Of a DNA stretch of 12,262 bases, positions 7,631 to 12,262 are shown in pieces. Origin of the DNA: Rhodobiaceae bacterium (GTDB lineage Bacteria > Pseudomonadota > Alphaproteobacteria > Parvibaculales > Parvibaculaceae); assembly GCA_002746275.1 (NCBI GenBank), contig NVWR01000003.1, positions 154,325-166,586 of the forward strand, given 5' to 3'. How positions within the stretch are numbered: the first letter of the stretch is position 1; each line of letters starts with the position of its first letter. Both the position numbers and the translations under genes were made by a program. The notes under the pieces were generated by a model that was not told where the DNA came from, ran no database searches, and saw only the letters and a list, made by a program, of their open reading frames with translations.

Positions 7631-7641
7631 GTGCGGCGCAC
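7631..7641. promoter_or_regulatory. Possible second PhaR operator: GTGC-GGC-GCAC
   Basis: Perfect inverted repeat with 4-bp arms and a 3-base spacer, 84 bases upstream of the TTG start of phaR. It shares the TGC-N3-GCA core with the dyad at 7542-7558; the two centres are 86 bases apart, about eight helical turns. This fits autoregulation of phaR, but the core alone is short enough to occur by chance. Confidence 0.4.
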
Positions 7642-7715
7642 CAATTTACTTGCGCATAGCGACACCAGCGCGCCAGAATGGTGCAAATCAGGGGCGACCC
7701 CCTGCTAGACAGAAC

Positions 7716-7719
7716 GAGG
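7716..7719 (+). promoter_or_regulatory. Ribosome binding site that supports the TTG start of phaR
   Basis: GAGG lies 6 bases before the TTG at 7726. The upstream in-frame ATG at 7678 has no comparable site, so this decides the start. Confidence 0.5.
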
Positions 7720-7725
7720 CGAGAA

Positions 7726-8337
7726 TTGGCGAAGAAAAAACTAGCCACCGGTGACACGGTGACAATCAAGAAATATGCAAATCGCCGTCTCTATAACACT
7801 GCGACAAGTTCCTACGTGACGCTTGAGGACCTCGCCAAGATGGTCCGCGAGGGACAGGATTTTTTGGTATTTGACGCCAAGTCGTCTGAAGATCTAACCC
7901 GGTCCGTGCTTACACAAATCATATTCGAGCAGGAGCAAAAGGGCCAGAACTTGCTGCCCATCCCGTTCCTGCGCCAACTCATCTCCTTCTACGGCGACAG
8001 CCTGCAAGGGTTGGTCCCCTCGTATCTCGAAATGAGCATGGACAGCTTCATCCGAGAGCGTTCAAAATTGTTGGACAAAGTGACATCGGCCTTTGGTGGC
8101 AAGGAGCGATTTGATCAGTTTGAAGACCAAATCCGACGCAACATTTCGATGTTTGAAGAAGCGTTACGAATATTTTCGCCCTTTGTCGCACGAGACGACG
8201 CCAAACGAGGCGCGCAATCGCTTGGTACAGACGGCAGCCCATCGAATGGGGGAGATGATCTTGAATCTGTGAAAGAACAACTGCGCGAAATTCAAAAAGA
8301 ACTGGCGAAACTATCGGGCAAGAAAAGCAAAGACTAA
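7726..8337 (+). CDS. phaR: Polyhydroxyalkanoate synthesis repressor PhaR
   Basis: DNA- and PHB-binding repressor that shuts off phasin and PHB genes until nascent polymer titrates it away. The N-terminal PHB accumulation regulator DNA-binding domain is unmistakable: TIKKYANRRLYNTATSSYVT (about residues 13-32) followed by LEDLAKMVREGQDFLVFDAK and LTRSVLTQIIFEQE. The central PHB_acc region LPIPFLRQLISFYG...VPSYLEMSMDSF spans about 77-108. The C-terminus ends in a charged, probably coiled-coil segment (about 182-203). I start at TTG 7726 (203 residues), which has a GAGG site and gives the short basic leader usual for PhaR; the ATG at 7678 would add 16 unlikely residues. Its TAA overlaps the opposing stop of the GGDEF-EAL gene by 3 bases within CTAA. 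Confidence 0.95.
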   Translation: MAKKKLATGDTVTIKKYANRRLYNTATSSYVTLEDLAKMVREGQDFLVFDAKSSEDLTRSVLTQIIFEQEQKGQNLLPIPFLRQLISFYGDSLQGLVPSYLEMSMDSFIRERSKLLDKVTSAFGGKERFDQFEDQIRRNISMFEEALRIFSPFVARDDAKRGAQSLGTDGSPSNGGDDLESVKEQLREIQKELAKLSGKKSKD

Positions 8338-10292
8338 GCCGCGCCGCGATCCGACCGGCCACCACTTCGCGTGTCTTCTTTGTTCTCCTGTTTTTCTCCC
8401 TCACGCCATGGCGGCGTAAGGACAGGAACGCCCAAGTGGAAACCCTGGAAGTACTCGACCCCAAGCTCGCGGAGAAAAGCTACTTCTTCTTCACAGCTCA
8501 CACACTCAGCAACGATCGGCAGACCAAAATTGCGTGCCAGATCCACAAAAGTACGCAGGAACATCTGATTGTCAGGCTTGCCCATAAGGCCTTCGACAAA
8601 GGTGCCGTCGATTTTGACCATATCAACTTCAAGGCGCTTCAGGTTGCGGAAGGATGTGTAGCCCGCACCAAAATCATCAATAGCAATTTTCGCCCCTTGG
8701 CCGCGGACGGTAGCCACGAACGCCTGGCTCTCACTGATCTCTTCAATGGCAACGGTTTCTGTAATTTCTACAACCAGTCGCTCAGTTGCCGACGGGTGCG
8801 CCCGTGAGAGTGCTAGAAACATATCCAGCCAAACCTGGTCGGTGATCGTGTAGCCCGACACATTAATTGCAATTTGCGGGTCGCTCTCGTGCAACAATTC
8901 TTCGAATGCCATCTCTAGCACCCGGTGATCGATCAAACGAATGAGCCCAAGTTTTTCTGCGATGGGAATAAACCGTCCCGCCGCAACAATGGCCCCATCC
9001 TTCTGCTTAAGTCGCAACAGGGCTTCGTGAAGAACGGGCTCAAGTGTCTGTGCCGCCACAAGCGGTTGATAGGCAAGCGTCAAACGTCGCTCGTTCAAGG
9101 CAGCGACCAGCTCATCAGCAAGTTTTAAATTGCTTCGGCGACGCTGATCTTTCTCTGGTGACTGCTGAAAAGCAACATAGGAGGCCCGACGCGAGTGCTT
9201 TGCCTCAGTCAGCGCCTCTTCAGCGCGCATCATCGCAACCTGCGCCGTGTCTGCACAGGTCGGGATAGAGACACATCCAATCGACACCGTGGTGGCAACC
9301 GGCCCTGCATCAATTTCAATGACCATATCGCACACAGCGCTCAGCAAACGCTCCGCCGATGAACACATCTGAGCTTCGTTGCAGTTGCTGAGGATAATGC
9401 CAAATTTGTTGCCGGAGCTACGTCCGATAACATCGGTCGTACGCAACTCACCCAGCAGCCTTTTGCCAACTTCGACAATAACCTTGTCCGCAACATCAAA
9501 CCCGTATGACTCATTGATGATTGCGAGATTGTCGATTGCCACAACAAGATACGCACCCTGCAATCCAGAGCGACGCACTTCCACGATTTTGTCGTTGAGC
9601 GCATCTTTAAGCTGTTGCCGATTGAGATGTCCTGTGAGCTCGTCATAGGTCGCAAGATAGGTCAGCTCTTCTTCGCGGCGACGGCGATGGGTAACAACCC
9701 GCACCAGTCCGATAGCGCGATGGGGGCGTCCTTCGGCATCTCCGAACCAGCGACCCCGGTCCTCAACCCAGTGCTCCTCACCATCATCATCTTGTATGAT
9801 GTATTCAATCTGATAGCTGACGCCCTTGCCATTGTCCCTCAGGCCGCTGGAAACAATGGCTTCGTAGCGACTTGTCCCTTTTCGGGACACCAGACGCGAC
9901 GCAAAGGCTCTGCCAGTGGAAATGTCATCGGCTGAAGCGATCCCCAGGATCGACAGGGCGTTATCGGCCCAAATCAATCGGTCCTCGCCGACTACCCATT
10001 CGTAAAATGCATCACCGGCCTCTGCAATCGCTTCAAGACCCAATGAATTGAGCGGTGTGAGCTCACCCGAAGCAACGGGAGCCTGCTCGTCGGAAGACGT
10101 CAGATCAGAATCGGTCTGATCAGAAGATGCTGAAGAAGCATCTCCCTTTTCCCCACGCCATGTACGCCGATCACGTAACACCACTACCACTCCCGAAAAG
10201 AACCACCCAACACAAGCCCAAAGCCGGTAAACGCCTTTTTGCCTGTGGGTGCGATTGTGTGATCTTCGCCTTAAGAAAAGGCCAAAGAACAT
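8334..10292 (-). CDS. PAS - degenerate GGDEF - EAL protein, probable c-di-GMP phosphodiesterase
   Basis: 652-residue signalling protein from ATG 10292. A hydrophobic segment VYRLWACVGWFFSGVVVVL (21-39), if translated, could be one membrane span. A PAS-like domain (about 90-200; FYEWVVGEDRLIWADNALSILG) is followed by a GGDEF domain (about 210-375). Its signature is SGNKF (293-297) and other A-site positions are changed, so cyclase activity is unlikely; the inhibitory-site RTTD (284-287) stands exactly five residues before it. The EAL domain (about 390-630) keeps Glu423 and Arg427 (EALLR), Asn477, Glu509, Asp539-Asp540 (DDFGAGYTS), Lys560, Glu596 and Gln616 (QGF), so c-di-GMP hydrolysis is expected. 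The start is uncertain: TTG 10352 extends it, and GTG codons at 10184 and 10181 would remove the hydrophobic segment. Confidence 0.9.
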   Translation of the reverse strand: MFFGLFLRRRSHNRTHRQKGVYRLWACVGWFFSGVVVVLRDRRTWRGEKGDASSASSDQTDSDLTSSDEQAPVASGELTPLNSLGLEAIAEAGDAFYEWVVGEDRLIWADNALSILGIASADDISTGRAFASRLVSRKGTSRYEAIVSSGLRDNGKGVSYQIEYIIQDDDGEEHWVEDRGRWFGDAEGRPHRAIGLVRVVTHRRRREEELTYLATYDELTGHLNRQQLKDALNDKIVEVRRSGLQGAYLVVAIDNLAIINESYGFDVADKVIVEVGKRLLGELRTTDVIGRSSGNKFGIILSNCNEAQMCSSAERLLSAVCDMVIEIDAGPVATTVSIGCVSIPTCADTAQVAMMRAEEALTEAKHSRRASYVAFQQSPEKDQRRRSNLKLADELVAALNERRLTLAYQPLVAAQTLEPVLHEALLRLKQKDGAIVAAGRFIPIAEKLGLIRLIDHRVLEMAFEELLHESDPQIAINVSGYTITDQVWLDMFLALSRAHPSATERLVVEITETVAIEEISESQAFVATVRGQGAKIAIDDFGAGYTSFRNLKRLEVDMVKIDGTFVEGLMGKPDNQMFLRTFVDLARNFGLPIVAECVSCEEEVAFLRELGVEYFQGFHLGVPVLTPPWREGEKQENKEDTRSGGRSDRGAA

Positions 10293-10385
10293 TGACAAAA
10301 TAATCCTAAAATTCGTGGTTAAAAGGCGCGATTTTGTGCCATTGCGGGGCAATCAGAGTGGCCGGATTTTTGCTTCTATACACCC
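10293..10385. promoter_or_regulatory. Divergent spacer between the GGDEF-EAL gene and the small hypothetical gene
   Basis: This stretch is noticeably AT-richer than the surrounding coding DNA, which supports a regulatory role and argues against the TTG 10352 start of the EAL gene. It contains a 5-bp inverted repeat at 10341-10353. No convincing promoter hexamers were found by eye. Confidence 0.35.
10341..10353. promoter_or_regulatory. Inverted repeat ATTGC-GGG-GCAAT, PhaR-site-like
   Basis: Perfect 5-bp arms with a 3-base spacer. It has the same TTGC-N3-GCAA core as the dyad upstream of phbA. It is placed between divergent starts, so it could control the GGDEF-EAL gene, the small hypothetical gene, or both. 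The link to PhaR is inference. Confidence 0.35.
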
Positions 10386-10712
10386 ATGACCCGCATTGTT
10401 CGCATATCGCCAAGTGTTTTCCCCAAGAGGCCCGTTCGATCAAGAGCTGATCAACGCGCAGAGGGAAAGCCTGCGTCAACACAACTCCAGGTTATTGATC
10501 CAGCATATCAAGCAACAGGCCGCCGGCACATAAGCGCCCGTCAGGGTCCCAACACTGAGTTTCTCGCACAATATGTCGACCAACACTGGCCGTGGCCGCG
10601 CGACCCCGAAGCACGGGTACGTGCCCGCGGTGCAGCCGCAAGCGCCTACGATGCAGCCGCCGACACTCAGCTAGGGGAACATCGCGGCCAGCGTCTCAAC
10701 CGCGCAATTTAG
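10386..10712 (+). CDS. Small hypothetical protein, 108 residues
   Basis: I cannot assign a function. The protein is basic, with no membrane segment or signal peptide. The N-terminal half looks disordered (Arg/Pro/Ser-rich). The more ordered part is TEFLAQYVDQHWPWPRDPEA (58-77) followed by RARGAAASAYDAAA. A FLAQ segment, a run of Arg/Pro, and a terminal Ala-rich Tyr-Xaa-Ala helix recall a recurring type of short alphaproteobacterial hypothetical protein, which is my main reason for calling it real. The start ATG at 10386 lacks an obvious ribosome binding site. The TAG (10710-10712) overlaps the opposing stop of the gamma-glutamyltransferase gene. It is divergent from the GGDEF-EAL gene. Confidence 0.65.
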   Translation: MTRIVRISPSVFPKRPVRSRADQRAEGKPASTQLQVIDPAYQATGRRHISARQGPNTEFLAQYVDQHWPWPRDPEARVRARGAAASAYDAAADTQLGEHRGQRLNRAI

Positions 10713-12262
10713 TAGCCAATAGCCGCGCCGTCTTTTCGGGGATCTGATCCGCCAACCAACCCACCTTGCGCCCGATCAATGTAAATCGCCTGTGCCCCCC
10801 CCAAAGGAAGCAAAGCGTTTTGCATCACGTGCCCCCGCGCCTCAAGGCCGGAACGCACTTCAGCACTGATGCCTTTTTCAACTTCGATACCGGCAGCCCC
10901 CGGAAAAGCGCGCGGGCTATCAAGTGCCTCTTGCACATCCATCCCGAAATCAATCCAATTGGTCATCACGTGCACATGGCCAACCGGTTGATACGCGCCC
11001 CCCATGACCCCAAAGGGCATCGTCGCATAACCATTCTCCACCACCATGCCGGGAATGATTGTGTGCATCGGCCGCTTGCCTCCTTCAAGACAATTGGGAT
11101 GACCATCGTTCAGCACAAAACCGGCGCCGCGATTTTGCAACATCACCGCACTTTTGGGTCCCGCTATCCCAGAGCCAAACCCCTTGTAGGTGGAATTGAT
11201 GAAGGACACCGCGTTGCGATCCTTATCCACGACGCTCAGGTAGATCGTATCCCGGTCGAGCGGATCCCGGTTGGCCGCAAGCCCTTCCACAACACCGTCC
11301 AAACGGATACGTCCCGCAAGCGCCACGGCCATCTTGTCGCTTAAAAGGTCATCAACCGGCACATCACTAAAAGCCGGATCGGCAACATGTTTGTCCCGAA
11401 GGTCATAGGCCAGCCGACAGGCTTCCATTTCCAGATGAAAGCGCTCTGCACCGTGTGGATCCAGTTTCCCCAGATCAAAATGCCCCAGAATATTAAGCGC
11501 AATCTGAGCCGTGATCCCTTGGCCGTTGGGCGGAATTTCAAGAATTTCTTTGTCGCGATACGTCACCCGTATCGGCGTCACATAATCGGACCTGGTCTCC
11601 GCAAAATCATCCAACGTATGAACACCGCCCAGACTATTCAGCTTGCTCACCAGGTCTTCAGCCACCGAGCCTTCATAAAACCCGGCCCGTCCTTTTTCAG
11701 CAAGCAGCCGCAAAGTTGCAGCCAGTCCCGGCAAGCGCGCAACCTGCCCGACCTCCGGTCCCTTGCCATCGACGAGATAATGACCTGGCGCATCCGCATC
11801 ATTTTTCAAATGGTCGGCAAGAAAACGCCACTCAAGCGAAATCCGCGACGACACGGCAAAACCCTCTTCCGCAAAGCGAATGGCAGGGGCAAGCAATTCC
11901 GCAAAACTCATCGTGCCATGATCGTCCAACAGCCGGACCCAGGCATCCACCGCGCCGGGGATCGTAACGGAATGAACAGATGAAAGACCAATGTCCGTCA
12001 TGCCTTCATCCCGCAATCTTGCCGCACTCGCAGCCTTGGGCGCACGCCCCGACCCATTGAGCCCAATCACATCACCACTGCCCCCTTTGGACAACAGAAC
12101 AAAACAATCTCCCCCAAGCCCCGTATTGTAGGGCTCCACAACACACAGCACGGCACTGGCACAGATCGCTGCATCAATGGCATTGCCGCCCTGGCGCAAC
12201 ACATTGATGGCGGCTTCGGCAGCAAGCGGCTGCGAGGTAGCGCACATGCCGTTCAGACTGTG
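10709..12262 (-). CDS. Gamma-glutamyltransferase family protein (5' end beyond window)
   Basis: Ntn-hydrolase of the gamma-glutamyltransferase family, made as a precursor that cleaves itself before a catalytic Thr; members act on glutathione or other gamma-glutamyl compounds. The frame stays open through the right edge (HSLNG precedes the ATG at 12247), and CATSQPLAAEAAINVLRQGG matches the usual N-terminal region, so a short N-terminal piece, possibly with a signal peptide, is missing. Other landmarks are GNAIDAA, EPYNTGLGGDCF and NGQGITAQIALNIL. The catalytic Thr334 (counted from that ATG) lies in DRDTIYLSVVD, followed by NSTYKGFGSGI, LQNRGAGF and PFGVMGGAYQPVGHVHV. The substrate cannot be decided; many such bacterial proteins resemble YwrD rather than classical Ggt. 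Its TAA overlaps the stop of the opposing small gene. Confidence 0.92.
   Translation of the reverse strand, partial: HSLNGMCATSQPLAAEAAINVLRQGGNAIDAAICASAVLCVVEPYNTGLGGDCFVLLSKGGSGDVIGLNGSGRAPKAASAARLRDEGMTDIGLSSVHSVTIPGAVDAWVRLLDDHGTMSFAELLAPAIRFAEEGFAVSSRISLEWRFLADHLKNDADAPGHYLVDGKGPEVGQVARLPGLAATLRLLAEKGRAGFYEGSVAEDLVSKLNSLGGVHTLDDFAETRSDYVTPIRVTYRDKEILEIPPNGQGITAQIALNILGHFDLGKLDPHGAERFHLEMEACRLAYDLRDKHVADPAFSDVPVDDLLSDKMAVALAGRIRLDGVVEGLAANRDPLDRDTIYLSVVDKDRNAVSFINSTYKGFGSGIAGPKSAVMLQNRGAGFVLNDGHPNCLEGGKRPMHTIIPGMVVENGYATMPFGVMGGAYQPVGHVHVMTNWIDFGMDVQEALDSPRAFPGAAGIEVEKGISAEVRSGLEARGHVMQNALLPLGGAQAIYIDRAQGGLVGGSDPRKDGAAIGY

Larger units (their letters stand above)
7506..7725. promoter_or_regulatory. 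Divergent control region phbA/phaR
   Basis: This 220-base spacer between the two divergent starts must hold both promoters and is rich in TGC/GCA elements. These are TGC at 7536-7538, the perfect dyad at 7542-7558, TGCA at 7618-7621, the dyad at 7631-7641 and TGCGCA at 7651-7656. PhaR proteins of alphaproteobacteria are known to bind TGC-rich paired sites. I could not identify convincing -35/-10 pairs by eye. Confidence 0.6.

Noticed and set aside
11387..11983. 198-residue plus-strand frame opposite the gamma-glutamyltransferase gene
   Set aside because: It is antisense to a well-conserved enzyme region and shows no protein-family features.
1..12262. Mobile elements, defence systems, CRISPR, tRNA or rRNA
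   Set aside because: No transposase, integrase, repeat array or RNA-gene sequence was recognised; all space is filled by core-metabolism and signalling genes.

Overview
The window is ordinary-looking chromosomal DNA from an alphaproteobacterium. The evidence is the metX-metW pair, a phbA/phbB pair beside a divergent phaR repressor gene, short alphaproteobacterial-type hypothetical proteins, and a PAS/degenerate-GGDEF/EAL signalling protein. I cannot name the genus. No phage, transposon, CRISPR, tRNA or rRNA is visible. Coding density is high and most genes abut or overlap.

Layout. (1) 1-1459, plus strand: the 3' part of metX (homoserine O-acyltransferase) overlaps metW by ATGA. This is the methionine module. 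(2) 1472-2619, minus strand: a SAM-dependent methyltransferase gene overlaps a P-II signalling protein gene by ATGA, with a run of seven A exactly at the overlap. (3) 2760-5530, plus strand: four closely spaced genes encode glyoxalase II (gloB), a DUF985 cupin, an exported NodB-type polysaccharide deacetylase and a Tat-exported DUF882/YcbK-like peptidase-fold protein. (4) 5543-7505, minus strand: phbB then phbA (transcribed phbA to phbB), the first two steps of polyhydroxybutyrate (PHB) synthesis. phaC is not in the window. (5) 7726-8337, plus strand: phaR, the PHB-sensing repressor, divergent from phbAB across a 220-bp spacer holding two TGC-N3-GCA dyads that fit PhaR operators. (6) 8334-10292 or further, minus strand: a PAS-GGDEF-EAL protein whose GGDEF motif is degenerate (SGNKF), while its I-site (RTTD) and the EAL catalytic set are intact. 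(7) 10386-10712, plus strand: a small hypothetical gene. (8) 10709 to the right edge, minus strand: a gamma-glutamyltransferase-family gene cut by the window end.

How it fits together. MetX and MetW feed methionine and hence SAM synthesis. The P-II/methyltransferase pair next to them lacks the usual glnA or amtB partner, so its signalling target is open. PhbA and PhbB convert acetyl-CoA to 3-hydroxybutyryl-CoA, and PhaR probably ties their expression (and its own) to polymer level through the dyads. A further dyad with the same TTGC-N3-GCAA core lies between the c-di-GMP gene and the small hypothetical gene, which could extend that regulon. The most novel-looking points are the slippery A7 overlap that could fuse the methyltransferase to P-II, the PhaR-like dyads, and the sensor-like GGDEF domain. 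All are inferences from sequence.
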